Assembly (NCBI RefSeq): GCF_030867145.1 | Contig: NC_134453.1 | Location: forward strand, 6,939,001-7,003,000 | Length of the DNA stretch: 64,000 nucleotides | Reading direction: 5' to 3' | Source of the DNA: Opisthocomus hoazin | Taxonomy: Eukaryota > Chordata > Aves > Opisthocomiformes > Opisthocomidae | Shown: positions 10,212 through 21,118 of the stretch, piece by piece | Layout of the letters: each line of letters opens with the position of its first letter | Position numbering within the stretch: position 1 is the stretch's first letter | The notes under the pieces: generated by a model | Told to the model about the DNA's origin: nothing | Database searches by the model: none | What the model saw: the letters and a program-made list of their open reading frames with translations, nothing else | Translations under genes and position numbers: made by a program

Positions 10212-10815
10212 TGTGGGAAATTGACAGTTAGTTCGATTTTGCTATAGCTTTAGATTAATTTTGTTATAAAACTTTGCATCTGTGTTAAGGTAAGAGTTAA
10301 ACACTGTTAATTAATTTAGTTCTGCTCTTTGTAATCTTGCTAACAAGGACTGTTGTGGCTCAAATGTAGCTAACAAGGACTGCTCGCGAGAGAGACGAAG
10401 AGAAACAAGTACTGATCTGTGTGTGATAACCAGAACTGTGTTGTCTGTAAGAAGCAACTCTCTAGCTGAAACTGGTTCTATGGTTTGGGACTCAGCCAAC
10501 ACAGACAACTCAGGAATTTTTGAGCCAAAATTGAAAGCACACAGCGAGGAAGACTACGAGCCTTCATCCATAAGACCCCCACAGACGACCACCAGACAAC
10601 ACTGCGCAAGTGCTAAAGGGGGGTGGAGTATGATAATGAATTCCTAGAAATAATTACAATAGTCCAGCCTACTTAGATAAGCTTTGTAATAAATAGGTGC
10701 ATGCTTCGTGACTCGGTGTGCAAGTTAGGAGGAGCAAAACCCCTTGCACCCGGTGCCGCAATAAACACACCTGCTTTATAACTCTCTGAGTTGTGAAGTT
10801 TGATTCCGCACGTCA
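10212..10815 (+). repeat. Element C 5' LTR
   Basis: 604 bp, starting TGTGGGAAAT and ending CACGTCA. It has a polyadenylation signal AATAAA at 10760-10765. Relative to the 3' LTR it carries an extra ~11 bases in a tctgtgtgtga stretch near 10419-10429 and a 2-bp difference in a ct run near 10787. Confidence 0.92.
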
Positions 10816-10818
10816 ATT

Positions 10819-10836
10819 TGGCGACCCAGATGGGAT
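10819..10836 (+). promoter_or_regulatory. Element C primer-binding site
   Basis: Three bases after the LTR: TGGCGACCCAGATGGGAT. It differs from the primer site of element F (tRNA-Trp type) at 3 of 18 positions and from canonical tRNA-Trp at 4. Position makes it the primer site; the tRNA is not firmly assigned. Confidence 0.65.
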
Positions 10837-12721
10837 CCTCTCCGTCCGGCTGCGGAATCTGCTGAGGACGGGACTCCTCCGGGCGCCCCCGAGATTTCTC
10901 GGGAGGACTCCCCTACTCACCCAGGTCACCGCGGGGACAGACAAGGACCATCTCCAGCGGACCAGGTATGTTTATACTGTAAGGGGATACCTGTAAGTCG
11001 TGAGGAGACGTCCCACGCGAGGTAAAGAGCATTGGTGCTCGCCCCTGGGTTGGGGGTTTGAGGTCCCCATAAGATGGTGGTGGGGGTTTGAGGTCCCCAT
11101 AAGGTGGTGGGGTAAGGCTTGTAAGTCTTGTACCTCGACTAATGGTAACTTGGGTTCTCCTGACTGCGGTAGCAGGAGTTATATTTGGTATTGCCATGGT
11201 TATTGTTATATGCTGTAAAAATGCGGTACCGTGTGTTGTGTGAAGGATCATACCATCTATCACTATTATAACACCTAACAATAAGGCCTTGATGTTTGTA
11301 TGAAGTGCCGGGCTAGCCCCAGAATGTATGTGTATTATTGTGCTGTTATTGTGTGTTAAAAGTGCTGGGTGAGTGATTGGGCGAGTGAGATGCAGCCTGG
11401 CTGCAAAGTGAGTGCAAAGTTCTGATCCGCAGTTTCGTGTTCCCTGCAAGGAGAGCAAGCCGGAGACTAAGGAAGCGTGTGGCAGACTGAAACAGTGTTA
11501 CTTGAATCAAGTATTAACCCTTGGTGTTCCGTACATGGGGATTTTTCATGTAACTCGGTTTTTAAGTGTTTTGTTTGTGAGAAAAACGTTTGGGTACTAT
11601 TTAGAGACGATTGTCAGCGTACATAATGTGGAAATTGGTCTGACTGGGACAGGATTGATTGCTCAGGTGGACTTTAGCAAGCGATTTGAGGAAATTTAGG
11701 AAATATTAAAAATCAGTGAAATTCGGGCAATAAAAGTATAGCTACAGAATTCTTGTTATTACATGGGAAGGGACATAGGACAGAGTAGCACTGTGGTCCC
11801 TCAATGTGGAGCTCGTACTAGCTCCTGTCCACTTTGTCACTGCTGTTGCCTATTTGTTCACATTCAGTGTTCAAAGGGTTAGAAGAACGTTATTTTTGTC
11901 AAATGGAAGACAGGAGCTTTATGTTAATAATTGTCTTGAATTTAGGTGTATTTGCTGTGGGGTGAGTACACCTCTGCACCTTCTGCCTTGGATAAGGTAT
12001 TAGTGCTGTCGGTTTAATCAGACTGTATTCCTTAACTAGCAAGGGAGGAAGACAGGGAAAGTTCTTGCATGATACACTAGGAGAGCAAACCATTAAATGA
12101 GTAATGAGAGGTAAACAAAGTGGAGAGACAGTGAAAAAGAGCCTTTTAGGCTGTATTTTGGCTCACTGGAAGGATACAGGAGGACCACCAGGCAGGAGTG
12201 TGAACAAAAGGACCTTAATAAAGTATTGTAATCAGTGATGGCTTTGGTATAAATTAGATGATGAGGACAATAGCCCTCTAATGGAACCCTAAATTATAAT
12301 ACCTTGTTGCAATTGATGTTATTTTTGAGAAGAAAAAAGAAGTGGGATAAGGTTTCGTATGCAGCCCATAACTATTTCTCGGTGCTTAAAGTACAGAAGT
12401 TTGGTTAAGAGTTGGAGCTGTCGGTGTTAAAAGAATTTGTTTAAGTGCAAAGTTGGTTTGTCGCATGTTGATTGAGGGGCAGAGAGGTGGACGTGGTAAA
12501 TAATGGGGATTTCACAGAGCAGAGAGATACGGAAGAAAAGCCCTTTGGGCTGTATTTTGTATAAAATAAGAAAGAAGAACAAGGAAGTTGAAAGGATGTT
12601 GCTCAGCGTGTATTATAGGGCAGAGATGTACTAAGTTGGATAAAATGAAAGATCCTGGAGGGATCATGTATCTGACCTACCAGAACATTATTCATTGGGC
12701 AGTCAGCAAGTGATGCAGAAA
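10837..12721 (+). other. Element C leader and unrecognisable gag region
   Basis: About 1.9 kb where the leader, matrix and most of capsid should lie. I can follow no long frame. A 30-bp unit beginning tgggggtttgaggtccccat is tandemly repeated at 11051-11080 and 11081-11110 with one mismatch. A weaker repeated motif (gctgtattttg with a purine-rich lead) occurs near 12150 and 12550. The region is rich in stops in all frames and is treated as decayed gag plus leader. Confidence 0.55.
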
Positions 12722-13056
12722 CTGAGAGCGGCAGACAGCAGGAATTTGGAAAATTTACTAGACGAAGCGTGGAGAGTGTTTAGTAACAGGGAGGAGGAGG
12801 ATCAAAAGAAAGATAAGCAGATGTTGTTAGCAGCGTTACAAGAAAGTAAAAGAAGCGGATGTTAGTAGCGGTGTTACAAGACAGTGAAAGATTCAGACGT
12901 GAAGGACCTGAGAGGCCCTTGGAAAGAAACCAATGTGCGTGTTGTAGGCAGAGGGGACATTAGAAAAATGAGTGTCCAGAAAGGCAGAGCAAGAGGAAAA
13001 GAATACAGGCCCACATCAAGGAGGATTGACGGGGACCTGGGGAATCTACCCTAGCG
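12722..13056 (+). pseudogene. gag: Element C gag 3' end: capsid tail and zinc knuckle
   Basis: From 12722 one frame reads LRAADSRNLENLLDEAWRVF and a charged tail up to a stop near 12865, typical of the end of a gammaretroviral capsid. About 70 bp on, a single CCHC knuckle appears as QCACCRQRGH-stop-KNEC, with a TAG at 12961-12963 inside it. A short near-duplication (12826-12860 against 12861-12895, around agcagcgttacaagaaagt) interrupts the text between them. Nucleocapsid would bind genomic RNA; this copy is dead. Confidence 0.75.
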
Positions 13057-13704
13057 GATCCACTGGTTGTATTAAAGCTAAGGAAACGGCAACAGAGTGT
13101 GGAGTTTTTAGTTGATACTGGAGCAACATCATCAGTTTTAAATCAGGCATTGACACCTGTAGATGATGACTTTGTAACGGTAAGGGGAGCTACTGGCCAA
13201 AGTGAAAAGGCGTACTTTCTAAAACCTCTTGAATTCAAATTAGGGAAACAATTGGGGGTACACAAATTTTTATATATGGCTAATTCGCCAAGACCTCTAT
13301 TAGGACGAGATTTATTGGAACAATTAAAGGCAGAAATAAGATTTGACAAAAGGAAAGTAGAGCTCTGGGTGGGAAGTGACCAGCTAATTAAAGTTTTGAG
13401 TTTGGCCCTCATAAATAACTCTGCTGGCTCAGGAGTATCTGAGGAAGTCCAGAACCAGGTATACCCAGGAGTAAGGGCCACAGAGACACCAGGAAAAGCA
13501 AAAAATGCCTCTCCAATAATAGTCAAACTTAAGCAAGGAACACGGCCTGTAAGGATTAGAGAATATCGTCTTAGAATGGAAGACAGGGAAGGAATTCAAC
13601 CAGTGATCAACCGGTTCATCAAAGATGGGTTATTAATAAAGTGTGAATTAGAATATAACACTCCCATTTTATCTATTAAAAACCGGATGGTAGTTATCCA
13701 ATAG
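13057..13704 (+). pseudogene. pol: Element C protease and start of reverse transcriptase
   Basis: Open from about 13057. Protease motifs are FLVDTGATSSVL and PRPLLGRDLLEQL. The RT N-terminus follows (VYPGVRATETPGKAKNAS, then RMEDREGIQPVINRFIKDGL and EYNTPIL). This is the gammaretroviral pro-pol layout, in which protease and RT share one frame. The frame is lost near 13685, where the RT text continues in another frame. The ATG-less start is expected, since pol is made as a fusion with Gag. Confidence 0.85.
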
Positions 13705-14219
13705 TACAGGATCTCAGGGCTATCAAAAGAGTTGTTAAGGATCTGCAAGCTGTCGTGGCAAACCCATACACATTATTAACTAAATTGATACCTGAATTGG
13801 CCTGGTTTACCGTCCTAGACTTGAAAGACGCCTTCTTTTGCATCCCTTTAAGTTAGAAAACCAGTTGTTGTTTGCATTTGAATGGAAAAACCCAGACTCC
13901 GGAAGGAAGACACAGCTGACATGGACTGTGTTACCCCAGGGGTTTAAAAATAGCCCCACTCTTTTTGGAAATCAATTAGCTAAAGACTTGGAACAATGGG
14001 AGCGACCCCTTGGAACAATATTACAATATGTAGATGATCTATTAATAGGCACTGAAATGAAAGAACTTTGTATAATATGGACAATCAGTCTGCTAAATTT
14101 CCTTGGACTTAACAGCTATCGAGTTTCTCCACAGGAAGCCTAAATAGGTTGACAGCAAGTAACCTTTCTCGAGTATGAGATAGCTGCGGGCCAATGAACA
14201 CTGGGGACAACGAGGAAGG
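13705..14219 (+). pseudogene. pol: Element C reverse transcriptase palm, broken
   Basis: First a short stretch with VQDLRAIKRVV and the motif A text FTVLDLKDAFF near 13807-13840, then a stop after the PLS residues. The frame of 13838-14143 carries TWTVLPQGFKNSPTLFGNQL and the catalytic YVDDLLIGTE. It ends in a frame change followed by about 80 bp of unclear text. All RT landmarks are present but spread over three frames. Confidence 0.83.
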
Positions 14220-15112
14220 AGGCCATCTGTCAGACCCCTCGACCACAGACACCTAAAGAGCTCCGCACGTTCCTGAGAACGACAAGATGGTGTTGCCTAT
14301 GGATATATAATTACAGAATCTTGGTAAAACCACTCTGTGAGCTATTAAAATCTGACAAAAAACTCCTCATCTGGAATAAGGAAGCAAAAAGAGCATTCCA
14401 ACAGCTAAAGAAAAGGCTGATGGATGCCCCTGCTTTGGGATTACTAGACACTACTAAGCCCTTCTGGCTGTTCTCTCATGATAAGTAGGGAATAGCCCTA
14501 GGAATCCTAACCCAAAATCTGGGACCATATCGGAGGGCGGTGGCATACTTCTCTAAACAACTTGATGAAGTAAGCAAGGGTTGGCCTCGCTGCCTGAGGA
14601 CAGTAGCAGCAGTAGTGCTGAACATTCAAGAAGCACGTAAATTTACACTAGGCCAAAAGATTACAGTACCGGTATCTCATACTGTATCAGCAGTATTGGA
14701 GGTGAAGGGAGGACACTGGCTCTCACCACAAAAGTTTCTTAAATGTCAAGCTATCCTGGTAGAGCAGGATGATGTGGAAATAGCGGTTACTAACATTGTC
14801 AATCCAGCATCTTTCCTCAGCAGGACCACAGGGGAACCAGTATCGCATGACTGCTTGGAAACGAATGAAGCAGTCTATTCCAGCCAACCTGACCTAAAAG
14901 AGGAGCCACTGGAGGACGCTGAAGATTGCTGGTACACTGACAGAAGCAGCTTCGTTCGACAAGGAGTCCGCAAAGCAGGATACGCGGTAACCACTACAGA
15001 TCAAGTAATCAAGTCCAAAACCCTTGCCCCAAACACCTCAGCTCAAAAGGCAGAAATAATAGCCGTAACTCGAGCATTAGAACTAGCTAAAGGCAAGAAA
15101 ATTAATATCTGA
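14220..15112 (+). pseudogene. pol: Element C RT connection and RNase H
   Basis: Reads TPKELRTFLRTTRW, then KPLCELLKSDKKLLIWNKEA, a TAG at 14485-14487, then VAYFSKQLDEVSKGWPRCL. The RNase H part begins with CWYTDRSSFVRQG (first catalytic Asp) and has a Glu in SAQKAEIIAVTRAL. A TGA at 15110-15112 lies immediately before the next catalytic text, TDSKCAFGVVHAHGA. In that position a Trp codon TGG turned to TGA is the simplest reading. Confidence 0.82.
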
Positions 15113-15565
15113 ACGGACTCTAAATGCGCCTTTGGGGTAGTCCATGCTCATGGAGCTGTGTGGAAAGGAAGAAGACTCCTATCTACCCAAGGAAAACATA
15201 TAAAACATGCCGAAGAAATTCTTAAGCTCCTGGAAGCAGTGCAGCTACCCGAGAAAGTGGCTATCACGCATTGTAAAGTTCATCAGAAAGGAGACACCGC
15301 TCAAGAACTGTGCAACGCCATGGCGGACTGCGAGGCTAAAAGAGTAGCTGAGAAGAGTGAATTGGGGGTGCAATCTTTAGTCCCAGACGGTAAAGTACAA
15401 ATTGATTGTGAACCCAAGTATTCTAAAGAAGATCAAAAATCAATTGAAGACCTAGGGGGAAAAATAGAGAAAGGTAGGTGGGCAAAGACTCCACAAGGTA
15501 AAACAATAATACCATTTGCATTGTTATGGGCCGTAGTTATGGCAGAACATAGAAAATCTCATTAG
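15113..15565 (+). pseudogene. pol: Element C RNase H end and integrase start
   Basis: Continues RNase H with TDSKCAFGVV and KVHQKGDTAQELCNAMAD, which holds the late catalytic Asp. A linker and the integrase N-terminal extension follow (WAKTPQGKTIIPFALLWAVV). It is interrupted by a TAG at 15563-15565 after RKSH. The frame resumes directly in the next piece. Confidence 0.8.
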
Positions 15566-16170
15566 GGAACAGAGGCCCTGTATAAATATTTGAACTGGCT
15601 GATAGTCGCCCAAAATCTATACACTACTATCAAGCAGGTAACACAACAATGCGGGGTTTGTTTACAGAGTAACCCTAAGACAAGACCTAAAGCTTAGCTA
15701 GGACAAATCGGGAAAGGTAATTACCCAGGACAGCAGTGGCAAATTGATTTCTCAGAAGTGCCAAGAAAAGGGGGGTTTTGATACCTGCTAGTCTTGACGG
15801 ATACCTTTTCAGGATGACCAGAAGCATTCCCTTGTCGAACTAATAAAGCTAGGGAAGTAACCAAGGTACTGTTGCAAGAACTAATACCGAGATTTGGGGT
15901 TCCTGCGGTAATCTCGTCAGACAGAGGTTGACATTTTATTGCCAAGATCATTCAACAAGTTAGTAAACTTTTGGGAATAGATCGGCAATTACATACCCCA
16001 TACAATCCAAAATCAAGCAATCAAGTAAAAAAGATGAACCACCTAATTAAACTGCAAATTGTAAAATTGGGTCAGGAGGCTAACCTGTCTTGGCCCCAAT
16101 CATTGCCATTAGCATTCCTGAGAATTAGAACCAAACCCTGAACCAAAAAGGACTAAACGCTTTCGAAATA
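15566..16170 (+). pseudogene. pol: Element C integrase core with several stops
   Basis: The zinc-binding cysteines appear in TQQCGVCLQSNPK. The core follows with QQWQIDFSEVP (first catalytic Asp), VISSDRG and the next strand, and an HTPYNPKSSNQVKK region where the catalytic Glu should be: the text has Val-Lys there, so the Glu codon is altered. In-frame stops are a TAG after PKTRPKA, a TGA at 15779-15781, a TGA at 15815-15817 and a TGA at 15929-15931. Two of these sit where Trp is expected in this integrase family. Confidence 0.8.
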
Positions 16171-16548
16171 ATGTACGGGAGGCCCTACATTGTACAAGCA
16201 GGAACATCAACTCAAGTTGGGGATGAAGTATTAACTAGCTATATAGTAAGTTTGCAGAAGCAGTTTCGAAAAGTAGAGGAACTGGTCTTAGGAACAAGAG
16301 CCCGAGGTCTTGATGGGCCTGTACATAATATTGAACCTGGTGACTATGTATATGTCAGATCTCTTTTAGATTCTCCGCTAGAACCGAAATGGGAAGGACC
16401 GTTCCAAGTGCTGCTGACATTCCACACAGCAGTCAAGATTAAGGAGCAGACATCCTGGATCCATCATACAAGAGTGAAGAAAGCTCCTCAGCAGCAATGG
16501 AAAATAACGTCCACTGGACCCCTGAAGCTCCGCATCCAAAGACGCTAA
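16171..16548 (+). pseudogene. pol: Element C integrase C-terminal domain
   Basis: Open frame of 125 codons with YGRPYIVQAG, then the SH3-like C-terminal region containing EPGDYVYVRSLL, LEPKWEGPFQVLL and WIHHTRVKKA. This layout is characteristic of gammaretrovirus-like integrases. The frame ends just before the env remnant. Confidence 0.85.
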
Positions 16549-17500
16549 CATGGACTAACCAAGCTAAGCTAAGAACCTTTGCAATAATGTGGGTGGTAAC
16601 TGTGCTGAAACCCATGAGAGTTAATACTTGGGAATGGCCTTGGTCAAAAGCCTATTTTTGATATACAGGAATTATGAGAAAAGACTTAGCGGGAATGAAT
16701 CTAGCAACTGTCATCATATATGACAACAGGGAATTGCAATTACATGAATCAGAATGGAAGCATTCGATGCATAGACGGAAGGTTGATAAAAGGAAAACAA
16801 TCCATATAGGTTGCAGAATCTTTAGTACTAGCAGTAGAAAAAAATTTCCCTCCTTTAACCCAAGTTACTACGAGAAGATTTTCTGAACAAAGAACAGAAC
16901 CCACAATAGGTGGGGAACATTGTGCATCTGATGTTTGTTGGTTCAATTTTACTATAATTCAGTCAGTATCTGTTGTCTGTTTAAAGAGCACCGGCAGAGG
17001 AGACAGAGCGTTATCATTTAAATTTGTGTTGGACATATCACAGGAAAAGATTTCGACTACGGCTATACCTGTGCCCATCACGGTGTCAACTTCTCCTACA
17101 CCCCAGAAAATGACAGCACCTTATGTATATGAAGTGGGCCCCTATATAGTTAAGCGTATGGGCAAATGGAAAATGATAGTTCATTAAAGAAAGTGGAGCT
17201 AATAATGATTCTCACATCTCAAAGGAGAAAAAGGGATACAACGGGCTTTGTGGGAACGGGTTTAAGAATTTTGAACAGTATAGATTTCGAGGTGCTGGCG
17301 AATAAGTTGTCCACCATTACGCAAGATTTAAGTAGAATACAACACGTTACGATCGTCACTCTTAGCCAGAGGTAATAACCAATATCTCAAGTCAGAGGTA
17401 CTACCCCAATGGGAAGGGCTAAATGAGAAACATAAGTTAAAACAGTGACAGTGTCAAATATTTTGCCAAAACCCTTAAGGAGGGTAACTTTATAGCAAAA
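16549..17500 (+). pseudogene. env: Element C env remnant
   Basis: Begins with text such as WTNQAKLRTFAIMWVV that could be an eroded leader peptide, followed by stop-interrupted surface-protein sequence. At 17223-17234 lies RRKR, a furin-type cleavage site, followed by GFVGTGLRILNSIDFEVLAN and LSTITQDLSRIQ, i.e. the start of a transmembrane subunit. I find no CX6CC motif and no membrane anchor afterwards: the frame stops at 17375 and only a short tail-like text precedes the purine tract. The fusion subunit is therefore mostly deleted and the gene is nonfunctional. Confidence 0.7.
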
Positions 17501-17507
17501 GGATTTG

Positions 17508-17536
17508 CAAAAGAAGAAAGAAAAGGGGGGACATGA
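17508..17536 (+). promoter_or_regulatory. Element C polypurine tract
   Basis: aagaagaaagaaaagggggg followed by acatga directly before the 3' LTR start TGTGGG at 17537. A long uninterrupted purine run in the standard position. Confidence 0.88.
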
Positions 17537-18127
17537 TGTGGGAAATAGACAGTTAGTTCGATTTTGCTATAGCTTTAGTTTAATTTTGTTATAAAACTTT
17601 GCATCTGTGTTAAGGTAAGAGTTAAACACTGTTAATTAATTTAGTTCTGCTCTTTGTAATCTTGCTAACAAGGACTGTTGTGGCTCAAATGTAGCTAACA
17701 AGGACTGCTCGCGAGACAGACGAAGAGAAACAAGGACTGATAACCAGAACTGTGTTGTCTGTAAGAAGCAACTCTCTAGCTGAAACTGGTTCTATGGTTT
17801 GGGACTCAGCCAACACAGACAACTCAGGAATTTTTGAGCCAAAACTGAAAGCACACAGCGAGGAAGACTACGAGCCTTCATCCATAAGACCCCCACAGAC
17901 GACCACCAGACAACACTGCGCAAGTGCTAAAGGGGGGTGGAGTATGATAATGAATTCCTAGAAATAATTACAATAGTCCAGCCTACTTAGATAAGCTTTG
18001 TAATAAATAGGTGCATGCTTCGTGACTCGGTGTGCAAGTTAGGAGGAGCGAAACCCCTTGCACCCGGTGCCGCAATAAACATATCTGCTTTATAACTCTG
18101 AGTTGTGAAGTTTGATTCCGCACGTCA
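17537..18127 (+). repeat. Element C 3' LTR
   Basis: 591 bp, about 98-99% identical by eye to the 5' LTR, with the same start, end and AATAAA signal. It abuts satellite at the aggtggcaagg block. Confidence 0.92.
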
Positions 18128-18899
18128 AGGTGGCAAGGCAAGCAAGCAGCCCCAGTCACTATGCGCCTGTGCTAGCAGTGTCACGGGCAGATGAGGCTGA
18201 GCAATAGCTTTCCAGGCTAGACCTTTCTGGGTGCGAGCTATCTGGAGACATTCACACTTTTTGTGCTGGGCTACTGGAGGCACCCAGAGGGACCCATAGG
18301 CTACATTTGAATTTTGAGGTGGCAAGGCAAGCAAGAAATCCCAGAGTCTGTGCACCTATGTGAGAAGTGCCATGGGGAGATGAGGCTGAGAAATAGCTTT
18401 CCAGGCTAAACCCTTCTAGGTAAGAGATATCTGGAGACGTTAACATATTCTTTGCAGGGCTGGTGGAGGCACCCTGCAGGGAACACCTGGTTACGTTTGA
18501 AGATTGAGGTGTCAAGGCAAGCAAGAAGCCCCAGTCTCTGAGCGCCTGTGTGAGCAGTGCCGTGGGCAGATGAGGCTGAGCAACAGCTTTCCAGGCTAGC
18601 CCGTTCTGGGTGCGAGCTATCTGGAGACGTTCGCATATTCGGGTCAGGGCTCTGGGAGGCTCCCTGCAGGGACCCCCTGTTTACGTTTGAAGACTGAGGT
18701 GTCAAGGCAAGCAAGCAGCCCCAGTCTCTGAGTGCCTGTGTGAGCAGTGCCATGGGCACATGAGGCTGAGCATCAACTTTCCAGGCTAGCCCGTTCTGGG
18801 TGCGAGCTATCTGGAGACGTTCGCATCTGCAGTGCAGCTCTGCTGGAGGCACCCGGCAGGGATCCCTGGGCTACGTTTGAAAATTTAGGTGGCAAGGTA
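18128..18899. repeat. Satellite array (segment 3)
   Basis: About four monomers between elements C and D. It includes copies with the gatattctttgcagggc variant. It ends at the agcaag target duplication of element D. Confidence 0.92.
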
Positions 18900-18905
18900 A
18901 GCAAG

Positions 18906-19316
18906 TGTTGGCGTTGGTTACGGATCGTTTGTAACGATGTGACCCCAATATGAGTATGATCGTTCACCTTCATTAGTCAGCAAAAAAAAGGTTTATATAG
19001 CAAAACTGTTACAGCATCTGATTAGTCAAACCCCCAACCCATGTATAGGCAAAACTACTGCAACTCGTTGTGATTGGTGCAGAGCTGCATCTTGAAGTGA
19101 AAACAGTACTGTGGCAGGAAACAACAACGTGGCAGGAAGGAAGTGACAGTGTGGCAGGAAACGGTGACGTTCCCCCTGCTCCAGTGTCCCGAGCTCGTCG
19201 CTCTGCCTTCCCAGCAGGGTTCCGTGTCAGCCGCTCCCAAGGCTCACTTCCGGATCGGAACCTGGGTTGCTCAACGCACCAAGCTATGTCCCCTCTCGTC
19301 CAGCCAGGACTCCACA
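18906..19316 (-). repeat. Element D 3' LTR
   Basis: 411 bp, TGTGGAGTCC to GCCAACA on the minus strand. It has TATATAAA and AATAAA signals in the same arrangement as the 5' LTR. A motif gtggcaggaa (plus strand) occurs three times, at 19111, 19129 and 19151, and could be an enhancer repeat. Confidence 0.92.
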
Positions 19317-20683
19317 ATTCCCCCTTCTTTTTTTCGAGTAAGCCAGGTTTGCTTCGTCATCTTGGAGAGCACCCTTTTAAGACAGCTAAAGCAAATACAT
19401 ATTATAATTCCAACAGCAAGTAACACGATACATATGCGCAAAATTTCTATAATTATATTGTTAAGCCAAGCGGGCAGATTACCAAAGAGCGAGGTGAGAA
19501 ATCCATCAAAAAATCCCTGGCTTTGTTGTTTTTGATTGGCGTGCTGTTCGAGCCATTGTAATTGCTTGTGGATGGACTTACTATGATTGGACAAATTCAT
19601 ACAGCACATGCCTTCAAAATTCTCACAACCATGTCCTTGGGCCAGCAGTAAAAAATCAATTGCGGCTCTATTTTGCAATACTGCATGTCGTAGACTTCTC
19701 TGATCTTCTAGCAAGGATTGCAAGACTTTTGTGGTAACACTGGCTTGCTTCTCTGCCCAGCATGTCTATTTCCCTATCTGGTTTAACGCTGCGCCGGCGG
19801 CGGCACCGGGCACTAATAATGCCATAAATACTCGCTCGGTGGTACTTGGGTGAGTGATTCGATCATCGCAGTTAGGAGGAAGACCCGTAACACCTCGTTT
19901 GGGATGAGTTGTTACCTTCTTCCACCACTGTCGATCTGGAGCTAGCAATGTCAGCTGACCTAAGTAACACGGGCCGCCATAGATGTTATGAGGAATTCCT
20001 TGCCATGCCCTGTCGCCACAGATTAAAAACACGTCAGGAGGCAAGGCTTTAGGCGTAGCATTATTCCACAAGGGAAAACCACCTTCCATCCCGTAGGCGC
20101 CCAGACTTTGGGGGCTTCTTTTGTTCGTATCATTGGTACCACAGAAGGTGACAGCTCTAGAGTGACCCTATTAGTCATAATAAGAAGCAATTGGAGTGAC
20201 ATTGGCCCACCCTGACTGGTTGAAGAAATGGCGATGGTTAGGCCTAGCAATAGCAGGCCCTGCAAATACAAAACAAGTTTGAGTCCACTTTTTGGTTGTG
20301 TTACCAATCCTCATCGATCCTAGCAAGTTCAACTCTTGAGGATCCCAGGGCAATGTGTGATTCAGACCTTGTATGAGTTTGGCACTGCAATTACTCACTT
20401 GAATCTCCTTTGTACATCTGCCTGCACTATAATTAGTAAAATGAGTAACATTGTAACTAGGTACTCCTATTAGACAGGTGCGAAAAGATTCTGTTGCGGA
20501 AGCAAGAGACAAACAAAATGCTGATTGGCCCGTTTTGTTCACCCAGGTAACCCATAGATTTTGTCGGGGCTCAATGCTGTAAAGGGTTTCTTCGCCTATT
20601 ATAATTTGACAACATGTAAAGAGTACGGCTAACAGGGTAACCACTCGTTTTCCTGCCATTCCCTTCAAAACTGATGTAAGCAT
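19271..20683 (-). pseudogene. env: Element D envelope gene, one frame with three stops
   Basis: A single continuous reading frame of about 470 codons from an ATG at 20681-20683 (or 20657-20659), broken only by adjacent TAA and TAG at 20168-20173 and a TAG at 19766-19768. The start has a signal peptide (RVVTLLAVLFTCC). The surface part has many Cys and N-glycosylation sites (NKT, NVT, NYS, NHT, NTT, NQS) and ends with GDRAWQGIPHN and GGPCYLGQLTLLAP. Between surface and transmembrane parts I see no RXKR site; the text there is PSTTERVFMALLVPGAAAGA, a fusion-peptide-like stretch. The transmembrane part has LQNRAAIDFLLLAQGHG, the CX6CC loop, an anchor (LLAVGIIICICFSCL) and a tail running into the LTR. 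It would mediate entry if intact; this copy is not. Confidence 0.88.
19317..19338 (-). promoter_or_regulatory. Element D polypurine tract
   Basis: On the minus strand an A/G-only run AAAAAAAGAAGGGGGAA precedes the LTR start TGTGG by one base. It lies inside the end of the env frame. Confidence 0.85.
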
Positions 20684-21118
20684 CGCACTCTTGTCTTTCC
20701 CACTCCGCTTGGGGACGGTCCAAACAGCAGGCACTAACTTACCTTGGCTATATTAAAAGAACTACTTACCCATACGGTTTTAAATCTCTGGTTTGCTAAC
20801 CTTACTTACTTCAAGCGGCTACAGAGATAAGCATCGCTTCCTTTTGTCTTGAGCTTTATAACAATTAAAGCGCGAGCTACGCTGCGCCCTATTAAAGGCA
20901 CTGATCACACCGATGCTTCGCAAACGATATTCGACGCCGCCGCTATGGTTAGCAAGTGCAACAGTTACATAAAACCCGAGGCTTACAGATCTCACAAAAC
21001 ATCACAGGTGCTATTGGTGACAAGTACCTCCTGGTAACCACTTATATACTCCTCCCTCTATTCAGGTTACTTCTACTTGATTGCTCCGCTCGTGAGAGTC
21101 TGCTTGTTGCTCCTCGGC
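20684..21118 (-). other. Element D pol-env spacer
   Basis: About 435 bp between the integrase stop and the env start. I find no recognisable gene in it on either strand. It presumably holds the env splice acceptor, but I cannot point to one with confidence. Confidence 0.5.

Larger units (their letters stand above)
10212..18127 (+). mobile_element. Element C: gammaretrovirus-like (class I) provirus, decayed
   Basis: Plus-strand provirus with two LTRs (10212-10815 and 17537-18127), a primer site, a gag remnant with one zinc knuckle, protease, RT with YVDD, RNase H, integrase and an env remnant with a furin-type site. The order, the single CCHC box and the form of the protease and integrase C-terminus indicate a class I element. 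The LTRs differ by only about 8 substitutions and two small indels over ~590 bp, yet the genes carry many stops and frame changes. Flanks do not match: the left satellite ends in the gagatat block and the right resumes at the aggtggcaagg block, so about 90 bp of monomer is missing and no target duplication is visible. Confidence 0.9.

Noticed and set aside
10423..10647. 74-codon frame in the 5' LTR of element C, also in its 3' LTR
   Set aside because: It lies wholly within the LTR and is repeated only because the LTR is. It resembles no known LTR-encoded protein and holds no recognisable domain.
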